A stretch of 64,000 nt of DNA, taken from NCBI RefSeq assembly GCF_001507535.1, contig NZ_LQBN01000001.1, positions 806,001-870,000 on the forward strand, given 5' to 3'. Below the pieces are notes generated by a model. The model was given only the letters and a program-made list of their open reading frames with translations, was not told where the DNA came from and made no database searches. This document shows positions 37,031 to 45,658 of the stretch, in pieces. This DNA is from Thiomicrospira sp. WB1. Its GTDB lineage: Bacteria; Pseudomonadota; Gammaproteobacteria; Thiomicrospirales; Thiomicrospiraceae. Numbering within the stretch: position 1 is the stretch's first letter; each line of letters starts with the position of its first letter. The translations under genes and the position numbers were made by a program.

Positions 37031-38734
37031 ATGCCCTTTAAAAGGAACCATAGCGGTTTTACCTTGGTCGAAATCGCCCTGGTTCTGGTCATTATCGGCT
37101 TTGTGACAACTGGACTGCTTCGCATGTTTGACGGCCCTCGATCTAGCGCAAAATATGTGGAAGACCAGCAGAAGCTTGCTGATGTAAAAGCGTCGATTAT
37201 GGCTTATGTCGCACGCAACCGTACTTTGCCATGTCCAGATGCGGATAATGATGGCACGGAAGATGTGTCGGAACAGCATTGTGATGCGAATGAAGGTTTT
37301 TTGCCTCATCAAACCCTAAAAACCCATGCGCGCAATGCTTTTGGGGAGCCTTTTTATTATGTGACGACGGTTGATGCCAGTGCCAGTCAGGATGCGGTTC
37401 GCAATAGTGATTCATCCGCCAGCTACTATGGTCACACTCCCACAACCCCGGCGGATATGGACGATGCCGCGCCTTATTTTCAGCTGAAAACGCCTCCCTC
37501 TGCCCAAGACGGTGGAGAAGGTTTGATCTTTGTTTGCGGTAAGGGGGTCGCTGAAGGCAACTGTAGTGGCAGTTCACAGTTTGAAGTTTCGTCCACGATC
37601 TCTGCGGTGGTGTCGTTTGGTGCCAACAGTGATAAAACCTGGAAAGGAACCGGGTCCAGTTATCCGTCTGGCGGTGTTCCGAATTGTCCTGCGGAATTGA
37701 CAGGTGCAGAACAGCTCAATTGTGACAATGCAACCTATTCCATTAATGGCGCTGATCATCAGCTCTTGCACAATGCCCAGCAAACCAAAGACGGGTTTGA
37801 TGATGCTCTGATCTGGATTTCGGCCTATGAAGTGAAAAAGCTTCTGGGCATGGGCAAACGGACGCAAGCACCCAATATGGTCTCGGAAAATAATTTTCAG
37901 ACCTCTGAAGGTATCGAAGAATTTTTGAATTCAACGTCTACAGGGGGCTTAGATAGGACAGGTGGCCAAAGTGGTTGGGAGGAAGCGTCTGATCCTCGAA
38001 CCATTACCGTCAACGGTGACGGCGACACCGAAGAGGTGACCGTCCTCACTCAGACACAGGACGAAGAGCGAGCGCTGTTTATCGAAATACCGGAAGGAAC
38101 AGACGAATACATTTTGCACAGCATTGTTGAATTGGGTAGCGGTGATGAGGGCGGTTACGGTATTTTCTTTGATACCTTGCTTCAAAATGACACGGCTTCG
38201 CAAGCTGTGGTTGATCGGGGCTATGTGGTTCAGTTTAACCGGGGCTACAGCGGTGCCGCTGAGAATGAGAGCTCGATGCTTTTGCGGGACTGGCAAGAGG
38301 GTGAAAACCAGGAAAGCGATGATGGGCCTTATGACGGTGCTTATTTCCGTTATAACGATCGTCCTAATAGTGAGGGCAGGTCATCGGATGAAGGCATTCC
38401 TTGCAAAGCGGCTCAAACGAATGGTTGCCCTTCAAATCAAACGGACGATGCCTGGTGGCAGGACATTCACAAAATGACAATTAAGGTAACAGGCGTGACG
38501 CCAACGGAGGATGATAGTGACGCCGAGTCCATGCTACAGCGTCAGGTGACGGTCACGGTGTATGATATGGTCGATTATTATGGTAATTGGCGCCCGCGGT
38601 TTGATTTTACCCAGACACATACATTGGATCCGAAAGATGAATTCGACAGTGATCGAAAGTTGTTTACCGGTTTTCGTACCTGGTCCACCCCGGACAGTTA
38701 TTTTTACGAGTTTGATATTGAGCGGTTGAATTAA
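37031..38734 (+). CDS. Large prepilin-like protein F
   Basis: A 567-residue protein with leader MPFKRNHSG, then FTLVEIALVLVIIGFVTTG, and TLPCPDADNDGTEDVSEQHCD (calcium-type loop). Its middle has FGANSDKTWKG and DDALIWISAYEVKKLL, parallel to protein E (DDTLIWLTALEIKRF) and protein G (RHQLTWLSTPEIKTL). The C-terminal ~250 residues are unrelated to E and contain aromatic, acidic beta-rich sequence. That part looks like a carbohydrate- or surface-binding domain, but I do not recognise it. ATG 37019, which overlaps the E stop, is an alternative start; neither has a strong ribosome site. Confidence 0.8.
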   Translation: MPFKRNHSGFTLVEIALVLVIIGFVTTGLLRMFDGPRSSAKYVEDQQKLADVKASIMAYVARNRTLPCPDADNDGTEDVSEQHCDANEGFLPHQTLKTHARNAFGEPFYYVTTVDASASQDAVRNSDSSASYYGHTPTTPADMDDAAPYFQLKTPPSAQDGGEGLIFVCGKGVAEGNCSGSSQFEVSSTISAVVSFGANSDKTWKGTGSSYPSGGVPNCPAELTGAEQLNCDNATYSINGADHQLLHNAQQTKDGFDDALIWISAYEVKKLLGMGKRTQAPNMVSENNFQTSEGIEEFLNSTSTGGLDRTGGQSGWEEASDPRTITVNGDGDTEEVTVLTQTQDEERALFIEIPEGTDEYILHSIVELGSGDEGGYGIFFDTLLQNDTASQAVVDRGYVVQFNRGYSGAAENESSMLLRDWQEGENQESDDGPYDGAYFRYNDRPNSEGRSSDEGIPCKAAQTNGCPSNQTDDAWWQDIHKMTIKVTGVTPTEDDSDAESMLQRQVTVTVYDMVDYYGNWRPRFDFTQTHTLDPKDEFDSDRKLFTGFRTWSTPDSYFYEFDIERLN

Positions 38735-38763
38735 TCATTTTATAAGCACGAAGAAGTGGTTTG

Positions 38764-38775
38764 ACCAAGCCTGGT
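38764..38775. repeat. Iterated palindrome, copy 10 (ACCAAGCCTGGT)
   Basis: One mismatch, which breaks the central symmetry; TTTG precedes it. It lies in the 44-bp gap between convergent prepilin genes F and G. Confidence 0.7.
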
Positions 38776-38778
38776 GAT

Positions 38779-39630
38779 TTACCAATGGCTATTGATGAGC
38801 GTTTTGATCTCTGGTGTGCTCAGCCAGGTTAACTGATGACGGAAGTGGTCGCTCAACGGTTTCTGATTAAAATAACGTTTGCCGTTGCAGTTGAGTTGCT
38901 CTTCTGGGTAAGCATTGTCACAGTCTTGCCATGTACTCTGTCCGTTTGGGCCGAAACTCACGATCACAACAGGGACGACGTTTGCGTCAACTTTGCTGAG
39001 AGGGGTTTTGTTTTTGCACGTATCAGCTTGGTGGCCGCATACTCTGAGAGCACCGTTTAAGGCCGAGGTCATACCTCGAGGGGGCGTCAATGTGTGCAGG
39101 TATGGCGGCTGTTGGCGAACGACCTCATTATGTTTGCATGTACCATCGCAAGCATTTTGACACTGAGTGAGTTTGCAAAAACGTTTGTCTGTTGTATCAC
39201 ACTTTTGCCATGTGTTCGTGACCTGACCACTGTGCCCAAAAAGGCTGGCCGAGGTGCAGGCCTCTAAAATATCTGTGTTGTCAGCATTTGTGTTCACGGC
39301 ATATAAGATTGGGTTGCCATAAACGTCATTTGCCTTTACCTGTAAATCCAGATAGGGCAACTGACCCTGATCATCCCGGCAGCGAAGGTTGCTGATGCGG
39401 TCTTGTTGGCCATCGCCATTTGTATCTGGGCAGGGTAAATAGCCGTTTATTTGAATAAATGTTTTCATGGATTGTTGGATGTTGACCAGTCGTTCCCGGT
39501 TTTCAACTGATTTTTCGTGGTAAAAAAAGCCCTGTTTGATGCCAACGACAGGCATCATAATAATGGACACCAAAGTTAAAACGATCATCAGTTCTAATAG
39601 GGTAAATCCCTTGTTTGTTTGATTTAGCAT
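38779..39630 (-). CDS. Prepilin-like protein G, cysteine-rich
   Basis: A 283-residue prepilin: leader MLNQTNKG, then FTLLELMIVLTLVSIIMMP (Glu at +5), then YLPCPDTNGDGQQDRISN. It is unusually cysteine-rich (CDTTDKRFCKLTQCQNACDGTC, ~150-170), so disulfides are likely in the periplasm. It ends with TWLSTPEIKTLINSHW, like E and F. The ATG at 39630 lies within the end of gene H, a 7-base overlap that suggests coupled translation. The frame runs five codons further upstream without support. Confidence 0.8.
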   Translation of the reverse strand: MLNQTNKGFTLLELMIVLTLVSIIMMPVVGIKQGFFYHEKSVENRERLVNIQQSMKTFIQINGYLPCPDTNGDGQQDRISNLRCRDDQGQLPYLDLQVKANDVYGNPILYAVNTNADNTDILEACTSASLFGHSGQVTNTWQKCDTTDKRFCKLTQCQNACDGTCKHNEVVRQQPPYLHTLTPPRGMTSALNGALRVCGHQADTCKNKTPLSKVDANVVPVVIVSFGPNGQSTWQDCDNAYPEEQLNCNGKRYFNQKPLSDHFRHQLTWLSTPEIKTLINSHW

Positions 39631-40451
39631 AACAATGCTCGCCAATTACTGCCGACTGGGTTTGATGTCGGCTGAGTGCCCGATGGGGCTGGACAGTTTG
39701 AGGTTGGGTCTTGTGAGTTCGTGCAAGGGTTAAACCATCCGGGTTCTTCTTGAGATTGAGTACAAAGTTCTGTAGCTTGTTCTGCGCGGCTTTTGATCAA
39801 TTCCTGCCAGCGTTGATGTGTGAGGACCCAGAATTGCCCTTGGTTTTTTTGAAAGATTGGCGATGAGTTGCTGGCTAGGTGGGAGTTTGTATGCTGAGTC
39901 AGATCAGTGGCGTTGATAGGCATGGCTTTGTGTGTGATAAACAGCAATGCAACGATATCTGTCTGACTTTCCAGTTCGAGCCGAGCATCGCCAGGGTGAT
40001 CGGTGTTTAACGGACTGAAGCGTTTGGTAGGAGGGTTGTTAAAGTCAGCGTTTTGAATGACGTAACGACTGTCGACGGCATACCAGATAACCGGTGTGGA
40101 AGCAGGCCTGGGAATGAACTGGATATGCCTGGAAGCGATGCGGACGGGTAAGCGCCCCCAGACAAAGGTACGTCCCTGTCCGCAGGGAGCATTGGATCGC
40201 TGGTTTTGGTTGGTATCAGGGCAGGGCAAATAGCCAGGGCCGGGAATACGGTCAGGTGCATAAAAATTTTCGTTTGAGTCGGTTGCATAAATCTCAGGGA
40301 TGCTACGTGTAAACACCTCCAGTTGACGACTTGCTTCTTTCAGTGCTTGCTGGTTTTTGAGTGTTGCTCTTAATTTGAGTGAGTTGGCGCTTGGAGTGAG
40401 AGTTGTAAAGCCGATAGTGCTGAGCCCGACTAAGAAAATAAGGGCAACCAA
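39624..40451 (-). CDS. Prepilin-like protein H, unusual start
   Basis: At least 275 residues. The first recognisable start is a TTG at 40451, but this would cut a prepilin N terminus in half. The frame stays open upstream to a stop at 40557-40559 and encodes IQGQRGYGLLILVALIFLVG, a good pilin-like leader and helix, again without Glu at +5. No ATG, GTG or CTG start exists there. An ATT at 40523 with AGG seven bases before it is the best-placed codon. The mature part carries YLPCPDTNQNQRSN, a degenerate form of the loop in E-G. Possibly a tip subunit. Confidence 0.68.
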   Translation of the reverse strand: MVALIFLVGLSTIGFTTLTPSANSLKLRATLKNQQALKEASRQLEVFTRSIPEIYATDSNENFYAPDRIPGPGYLPCPDTNQNQRSNAPCGQGRTFVWGRLPVRIASRHIQFIPRPASTPVIWYAVDSRYVIQNADFNNPPTKRFSPLNTDHPGDARLELESQTDIVALLFITHKAMPINATDLTQHTNSHLASNSSPIFQKNQGQFWVLTHQRWQELIKSRAEQATELCTQSQEEPGWFNPCTNSQDPTSNCPAPSGTQPTSNPVGSNWRALLC

Positions 40452-40684
40452 AATGAGGAGTCCATATCCTCTTTGGCCTTGTATGGAAAGATTCTGATTG
40501 GGTTTCTGGGATTGAAAGCTAATAAAAAAACCTACGCAGTTGTGTTTTGCTCTAGGCTACCAAAAATAGTATAAGTACGCAAAAATGTATTGTTTGATTT
40601 CATCGCTTGTATGTTTTGCCCTCAAAAACTGCTCATACAAAATGATTATTCAATCAAATTATCTTTCATAAAGACCATTCAACC
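40452..40684. other. 233-bp gap between prepilin H and birA
   Basis: The minus-strand N-terminal extension of prepilin H probably uses 40452-40523. The rest is AT-rich and should carry divergent promoters; I could not define them. Confidence 0.4.
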
Positions 40685-41416
40685 ATGCTGACACATTATA
40701 AAAACCATGACTTGATTGAGCTGGAAACCGTGGACTCTACCAGCCAATATTTAAAACGGTGGCTGGCTGACAAGGATACAGCTCGGCCATTGGTCTGTTG
40801 GGCGCATGAGCAGACCGCGGGCTATGGGCAGCAAAACCGACGCTGGCAGAGCAATGCCCAATCGGCCACGTTCTCGATTGCATGGCCTCTGGGGCATCGT
40901 CCCATTTTGCCCGGGCATGTCAGTTTGCGTTTGGCCAGTGTGCTTCATCAATGCCTGCTTGAACAGGTGGATGGACCTTTGTATTTGAAATGGCCCAATG
41001 ATCTGTACGATGCGCAGGGTAAGGTCGCCGGTTTGTTGATTGAGCAGGCCAAAACGCCGGACGGTCGCTGCCTGATACTGGGGGTCGGCATTAATCGAGT
41101 CGAGGTTTCCGTCCATGACCAGGAAGCGATGTATGAAGCCAGTGCCTTGCCGAACTTTTCCGTACCGCTTTTGATCGAGGCCTTAGTCGCCGAATTGAGC
41201 GGTTTTTCGCTGACCGCGCCTTGGGAGTGGTCGGAACAGCAGTATTGGGCTTCGAATGATTGGTTTGAGCGCCATGAAACCGTGCGGCTCGTGGAGCCGT
41301 CCGGTCTCAAAGAAGCCATCTACTTGGGCGTCAATGATTTGGGACAGGCGCAATTAGACGTCAATGGTCAGCGTTTGACTCTGTCTTCTGGGGTACATCG
41401 TTTGCGAAAACATTGA
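40685..41416 (+). CDS. birA: Biotin-protein ligase without DNA-binding domain
   Basis: It activates biotin to biotinyl-AMP and attaches it to the target lysine of biotin-dependent carboxylases. At 243 residues it consists of the catalytic domain and C-terminal SH3-like domain only; the N-terminal repressor helix-turn-helix of E. coli BirA is missing. Motifs: DSTSQYLKRW, the adenylate-binding GYGQQNRRWQS (~46-56), LKWPNDL (~99-105) and GLLIEQ/LGVGINR. It lies next to a cluster that encodes a biotin-dependent carboxylase, a plausible customer. Confidence 0.92.
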   Translation: MLTHYKNHDLIELETVDSTSQYLKRWLADKDTARPLVCWAHEQTAGYGQQNRRWQSNAQSATFSIAWPLGHRPILPGHVSLRLASVLHQCLLEQVDGPLYLKWPNDLYDAQGKVAGLLIEQAKTPDGRCLILGVGINRVEVSVHDQEAMYEASALPNFSVPLLIEALVAELSGFSLTAPWEWSEQQYWASNDWFERHETVRLVEPSGLKEAIYLGVNDLGQAQLDVNGQRLTLSSGVHRLRKH

Positions 41417-41438
41417 TTGTCTTTTTCTGGTTCAATGA

Positions 41439-41455
41439 TGCACATCTAAAGTGCA
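41439..41455 (+). promoter_or_regulatory. NtrC-like site upstream of the permease gene
   Basis: TGCAC-N7-GTGCA, the NtrC dyad geometry, with both 5-bp arms perfect. Its centre is about 106 bp upstream of the predicted sigma-54 start. Confidence 0.65.
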
Positions 41456-41526
41456 AAATTCTCTTTTAAATCTCTTTTGCGTGAGTAACTAAATATAAAG
41501 TCTATATAAAACAACTACTTAGATTG

Positions 41527-41543
41527 TGGCATGTCTGTTGCTT
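41527..41543 (+). promoter_or_regulatory. Sigma-54 (-24/-12) promoter for the guanidine/urea cluster
   Basis: TGGCAT-N5-TTGCTT matches the consensus at all positions but one. Predicted start near 41553, 31 bases before the permease ATG. Confidence 0.75.
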
Positions 41544-41583
41544 ATTACGATTTTAAGAAAAAGTAATACGAAGCAGGTTTCTC

Positions 41584-42564
41584 ATGGCTCAAGGCATGCT
41601 ACAACGCTGGACCACACCCCGCGTTGCGCTCGATAAAACATCCGTCCGCTTACTGACGTTTGCCAGTTTCGCACTGCCCATCCTGGTTTGGTGCCTGGTC
41701 AGTTATGTGCCTCACATTTGGCATCCCAAGGTGGAAATTACCGATCCGGGTGGGGTGAGTTATTTTCGGGAAGGAACGCTGGTCGATCGGGCCGTGTTTG
41801 AAATTGAGCTTGAAAAGAAACTTAAAGCCGATCCGGACGCGCCAGCGGAGACGTTGCCTCAAGGGGTACCTGCCAACCCTGTCTATCTGCCCGCACCGCA
41901 TGAGGTGGTCACCGCGTTTTACACCGCTTTCACCACGCCTCCAAAACGCAGTAACGAGCCCTGGTTGCATGAAAGTCTCTGGCACTCGATTCAAATCATC
42001 GCCTGGGGGTTTTTCTGGGCCATGTTCTTCGGCATTCCGCTGGGGGTGATGGCAGGGACCTATGCCGCGGCTTCTCAATTGATCGAACCGTTTACCGAGT
42101 TTTTCCGATACCTGCCCGCGCCTGCGTTTGGGGCCTTGGCAGTGGCCATTCTGGGTATTTATGACGCGCCCAAAATTGCGATTATTTTCATCGGTACGTT
42201 TTTTCAGATGGTGTTGATTGTGGCGGCCACGACGCGAAAGCTCAACATTGCGCTGGTGGAGGCCTCTCTGACCCTGGGGTGCAAGGGCGCGCGCATGATT
42301 CGCCGTGTGATTTTGCCAGGCATTCTCCCCGACTTGTATCGGGACATGCGCATCCTGCTGGGCTGGGCCTGGACGTATTTGATTGTGGCCGAGTTGATCG
42401 GTACCAGTTCCGGCATCACCTGGTTCATTACCCAGCAGGCCCGGTACAAGAATTTCGATAACGTGTTTGCTGCGATTTTAATCATCGGTTTGATTGGTCT
42501 GATCACTGACATGATTCTGGCACGCCTTGGCAAGCGTCTGTTTCCCTGGCACACCGGTAAATAA
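41584..42564 (+). CDS. ABC transporter permease, urea-carboxylase-associated (NitT/TauT type)
   Basis: The membrane subunit of an importer of the nitrate/taurine class found in urea/guanidine carboxylase clusters. The 326 residues have one N-terminal helix (~25-42), a periplasmic loop of about 75 residues, and a five-helix transport domain with the cytoplasmic coupling loop VEASLTLGCKGARMIRRVILPGILPDL (EAA motif, ~237-263). The following gene is its ATPase, 19 bp away. The matching binding protein is encoded 12 kb away on the other strand (54865-55851). Guanidine or urea is the likely cargo. Confidence 0.88.
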   Translation: MAQGMLQRWTTPRVALDKTSVRLLTFASFALPILVWCLVSYVPHIWHPKVEITDPGGVSYFREGTLVDRAVFEIELEKKLKADPDAPAETLPQGVPANPVYLPAPHEVVTAFYTAFTTPPKRSNEPWLHESLWHSIQIIAWGFFWAMFFGIPLGVMAGTYAAASQLIEPFTEFFRYLPAPAFGALAVAILGIYDAPKIAIIFIGTFFQMVLIVAATTRKLNIALVEASLTLGCKGARMIRRVILPGILPDLYRDMRILLGWAWTYLIVAELIGTSSGITWFITQQARYKNFDNVFAAILIIGLIGLITDMILARLGKRLFPWHTGK

Positions 42565-42583
42565 AACACTTTAAAGGTTTTTT

Positions 42584-43495
42584 ATGGCAACCCCTTCTTC
42601 TCTCAAAAAATGGACAACGCCTGAGATTCAGGACCGAAACGAGCGCATTCTCAAGCGGCCGAAAGCATTGAACATTCAAGGCCTGGATAAGTCGTTTTAT
42701 CACAAAGGACGGGCGGTCAAAGTGTTGGAAGACATCGACTTTACCGCCTATAAGCGAGAATTTGTCTGTGTGGTGGGGCCCTCGGGATGCGGTAAGTCTA
42801 CCCTGGCTCGCTTGATTGCCGGACTGGAAACCATTGATGGTGGCGCGATTCTGATGGATGGGGCTGAGACCAAAGGACCGGGGCCGGATCGCGGCATGGT
42901 GTTTCAGAGTTATTCACTCTTTCCCTGGATGACGGTGAAAAAGAACGTGATGTTCGGGCTGGTCGAAGGCGGTATGTCAAAAAACCAGGCTGAAATTGAA
43001 GCCTTGCAGTGGATCGATCTGGTGGGGCTGGATAAGTTCGCCGAATCTTATCCGCATCAGCTCTCAGGCGGCATGAAGCAACGGGTCGCCATCATCCGGG
43101 CTTTGGCCAATCAGCCCAAAGTCCTGCTCATGGATGAGCCGTTTGCCGCACTCGACCCCAAAAACCGTTTGAAGATGCAGCAATACCTGCTCGAAATCTG
43201 GCAAAACATCGACATTACTATTTTCTTTATTACCCATGACCTGGAAGAGGCGATTTATCTATCGGACCGAATTTTAGTGCTGGAGGCCAACCCCGGTCGG
43301 GTGAAGGAAGTGGTCTCAGTGCCGTTGCCTCGACCCAGAGCCGACGACACCCTGTTGAGCGAACCGTTTCTAGCAACCAAAGCGTATTTGGAAAGCCTGG
43401 TTCACCCCGTAGAAGAAAAACAAATCGACATGGAAGACAAACTGAGCATGGTCCGTATGGTTCCGGTCGATTCGGAAGTTCCGGATATTTTTTAA
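42584..43495 (+). CDS. ABC transporter ATPase, urea-carboxylase-associated
   Basis: The ATP-hydrolysing subunit of the importer, 303 residues. It has Walker A GPSGCGKSTLARL (~65-77), signature LSGGMKQRVAI (~161), Walker B LLMDEPFAALD (~181) and the switch histidine in ITHDLEEA (~214). The N-terminal ~30 residues and the C-terminal extension are longer than in the minimal SsuB/TauB ATPase, as in relatives from this cluster type. Its stop overlaps the regulator start (TAATG), so translation is coupled. Confidence 0.92.
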   Translation: MATPSSLKKWTTPEIQDRNERILKRPKALNIQGLDKSFYHKGRAVKVLEDIDFTAYKREFVCVVGPSGCGKSTLARLIAGLETIDGGAILMDGAETKGPGPDRGMVFQSYSLFPWMTVKKNVMFGLVEGGMSKNQAEIEALQWIDLVGLDKFAESYPHQLSGGMKQRVAIIRALANQPKVLLMDEPFAALDPKNRLKMQQYLLEIWQNIDITIFFITHDLEEAIYLSDRILVLEANPGRVKEVVSVPLPRPRADDTLLSEPFLATKAYLESLVHPVEEKQIDMEDKLSMVRMVPVDSEVPDIF

Positions 43496-43980
43496 TGATG
43501 CAAACTGAAAAGAACACACAATCGTTGATTCGCACCAGTGCGTCCTTGCCCGCCAAGGTGGTGGAGGAGCTGGAATGGCTGACCAAAAAGCGCGGCTTTA
43601 ACAATCGCTCGGCCATACTCGCCGACTTGATTCACAAGGAAGCGGCGGCGTTCTATCAGGACTTTACCAATGAGATTATGGCGGGGACCTTTACGCTGGT
43701 CTACGACCACTCGGTGCCTGGATTGCAGCAAAAGCTCAATCAGCTCAAACACCGGCATGTGGCGGAGATTATTTCTAGCACACAAATTCAGCTCATGGAC
43801 CAACACACACTCGAAGTGAATCTGATGCAGGGGCCGGCGCAGGAACTCAAACGCATCAGTGATGAAATGCAGGCCAATCGCGGCATCAAAAACAGCAATC
43901 TGTATCTCACCCACTCGGCACTGCCGCCTATTTTTACCACACAGAACAATCAACTCGAACAGGAGCAAACGCATGGCTGA
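43495..43980 (+). CDS. NikR-like ribbon-helix-helix regulator lacking most nickel ligands
   Basis: A 161-residue protein built like NikR: an N-terminal ribbon-helix-helix (SLIRTSASLPAKVVEELEWL then KKRGFNNRSAILADLIHKEA) and an ACT-like domain (TFTLVYDHSVPGLQQKLNQL, TLEVNLMQGPAQELKRISDE). By alignment to E. coli NikR, His76 is kept (His86 here), but His87, His89 and Cys95 are replaced by Gln97, Gln99 and Thr105. A nickel response is therefore unlikely, and it probably responds to another ligand, perhaps the pathway substrate. It overlaps both neighbours, so it sits fully inside the operon. Confidence 0.78.
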   Translation: MMQTEKNTQSLIRTSASLPAKVVEELEWLTKKRGFNNRSAILADLIHKEAAAFYQDFTNEIMAGTFTLVYDHSVPGLQQKLNQLKHRHVAEIISSTQIQLMDQHTLEVNLMQGPAQELKRISDEMQANRGIKNSNLYLTHSALPPIFTTQNNQLEQEQTHG

Positions 43981-44716
43981 CGCGTCTTCATACAATGGTT
44001 TTATATGGAAAGAAACGCTTCCAGGCGGTGGCCACTGGTCTGGCGTGATTCGTCGAGGCACGGTGCTTAGGCTGACGGATCTGGAAGGCGGGACCAATGT
44101 GTCCATGCTGATCAATAATCTGGAAGTGAAAAACGAACGCTACAACATGCCCGATACGTTAAAAGCGCAAAAGACGGCGTTTCTGACCGTGCCCAATATG
44201 TGTTTCAGCGACATGGGGCGTGTGATGTGTTCGGTGATTGCCGATTCATGCGGCTGGCACGACACCATTGGCGGGCTGTCCAATGCGGCGATGGTCAAGC
44301 GTAAATACGGCGAGAAGGGTTATCAGGAAGCGCACAATGATTATTACAAAAATGCGTATGACAGCCTGCTTAATGAGTTGGAAAAGTGGGGGCTGAACGA
44401 AAGCCACATCGTGCCTAACCTGAACTGGTTCAGTAAGGTTCGGGTTGAAGACGATGGTTGTATGACCTTTGTTGAAAACAATGCCCAAGCAGGTGATTAC
44501 GTTGATTTGCGTTTTGAGATGGATTGCATTGTGAGCCTGTCCACGGCTCAACACCCGATGGACCCTAACCCTGTCTATGCACCCAAACCGATCGAGATGA
44601 GTGTGTTTAAAGCGTTGCCCGTCGCCCAGGACGACCCTTCGCGCCGCCACCGTGGTGAAAACGAACGCGCCTATTACAACACCAAAGTTTTTTATGGAGA
44701 AAACCCCAATGAGTGA
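43973..44716 (+). CDS. cgdA: Carboxyguanidine deiminase subunit (UAAP1, DUF1989)
   Basis: A member of the DUF1989 family, long annotated urea-amidolyase-associated protein 1. Work in Pseudomonas showed that the UAAP1/UAAP2 pair is CgdAB, which deaminates carboxyguanidine to allophanate. Start at 43973 ([19 protein letters not shown]), set by AGGAG and overlapping the regulator's end; the longer frame is rejected. It has 247 residues and family segments [37 protein letters not shown] and [19 protein letters not shown]. Conserved Cys/His/Asp residues are likely metal ligands. The cgdA versus cgdB naming follows the UAAP1/UAAP2 order and is my inference. Confidence 0.82.
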   Translation: MADASSYNGFIWKETLPGGGHWSGVIRRGTVLRLTDLEGGTNVSMLINNLEVKNERYNMPDTLKAQKTAFLTVPNMCFSDMGRVMCSVIADSCGWHDTIGGLSNAAMVKRKYGEKGYQEAHNDYYKNAYDSLLNELEKWGLNESHIVPNLNWFSKVRVEDDGCMTFVENNAQAGDYVDLRFEMDCIVSLSTAQHPMDPNPVYAPKPIEMSVFKALPVAQDDPSRRHRGENERAYYNTKVFYGENPNE

Positions 44717-45347
44717 ATTCGATGAAAGCCGCATTGTGTATCGTGAAGTCGTCAAAGCCGGTGATCCTTGGATGCATGAGGTCAAAGCTGGGCAGTATTT
44801 TCGCATTGTCGACCTCGAAGGCAATGAAGCCGTGGACACGCTTTTTTACAGCGCGCAGGATCAAAGCGAACGTTATTCGGCGACCGACACCATTCGCGAA
44901 CAGGGCAACATTTACCTGACCACGGGCAGCGAGCTGCTTTCCAATCATGGCAATAAAATGCTGACCATCGTGGACGATACCTGTGGGCGCCATGACACCA
45001 TCGGGGGCGCTTGTTCCGCCGAGAGTAATACGGTGCGCTATGCGATTGAAAAGCGCCACATGCATTCCTGTCGGGATTCGTTTCTGATGGCGTTGGGCCA
45101 GTGTGAATGCAATCACGGCAAAACCATGACCAAGGAAGACCTGTCGAGCAACATCAACTTTTTTATGAATGTGCCGGTGTCCCCGGATGGGCATCTGGAC
45201 TTTGATGATGGCATTTCCGCCCCGGGGCGCTATGTGGAGATGAAAGCCGACATGGATGTGTTGGTGCTGGTGTCCAACTGCCCTCAACTCAATAACCCCT
45301 GTAACGGTTACAACCCGACGCCGGTTGAAATGATTGTGTGGGAGTAG
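44709..45347 (+). CDS. cgdB: Carboxyguanidine deiminase subunit (UAAP2, DUF1989)
   Basis: The partner of the preceding gene, 212 residues, in the same DUF1989 family. Start at 44709 ([15 protein letters not shown]) with GGAG nearby, overlapping its neighbour by eight bases. Diagnostic segments: [38 protein letters not shown] and [14 protein letters not shown]. The Cys-His-Asp pattern DTCGRHDT parallels DSCGWHDT of the first subunit, so the two arose by duplication. A 311-bp gap separates it from the carboxylase gene. Confidence 0.84.
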   Translation: MSEFDESRIVYREVVKAGDPWMHEVKAGQYFRIVDLEGNEAVDTLFYSAQDQSERYSATDTIREQGNIYLTTGSELLSNHGNKMLTIVDDTCGRHDTIGGACSAESNTVRYAIEKRHMHSCRDSFLMALGQCECNHGKTMTKEDLSSNINFFMNVPVSPDGHLDFDDGISAPGRYVEMKADMDVLVLVSNCPQLNNPCNGYNPTPVEMIVWE

Positions 45348-45658
45348 GGCCGTGCCGCTTAAAGATGGCCAAATGGCTCGGGTGGCTTAGCTCTGATCCG
45401 CGCAGGTACAAGTTTGACCAGGCCTGGTTCATTGGAACGTTTTGGGTCTGAAAACGACCCCACGAATACAAGGGTTCAGAACGACCTGAATAGAGTCCTT
45501 TGCACGAGGCAGGGGCGAGGTAAAAATGAGAAAAAATTTTGCGGTTCAAGGCGGAGAACGCAGGCCATGGTCAAGTTTTTCAACGCAGAACTGCGGAATT
45601 TTGGCCATTTTTAACCGTCATCTGAACTTGTGTACAGGACTCGACTAAAGGAATAATC
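45348..45658. other. 311-bp gap before the carboxylase gene
   Basis: It holds an exact iterated palindrome copy at 45417-45428. No guanidine riboswitch, terminator or sigma-54 element was recognised. A 66-codon open frame at 45414-45614 lacks a ribosome site and is not called. Confidence 0.5.
45417..45428. repeat. Iterated palindrome, copy 11 (exact)
   Basis: Exact copy with TTTG before and TTCATT after, inside the guanidine/urea cluster between the deiminase and carboxylase genes. Confidence 0.9.

Noticed and set aside
41417-41583. Guanidine riboswitch before the permease operon
   Set aside because: I looked for ykkC-type conserved boxes and paired ACGR hairpins and saw neither; the gap is AT-rich and is explained by NtrC and sigma-54 sites.
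45414-45614. 66-codon open frame upstream of the carboxylase
   Set aside because: No ribosome site and an Arg/Asn-rich, unstructured translation; it overlaps the iterated palindrome.
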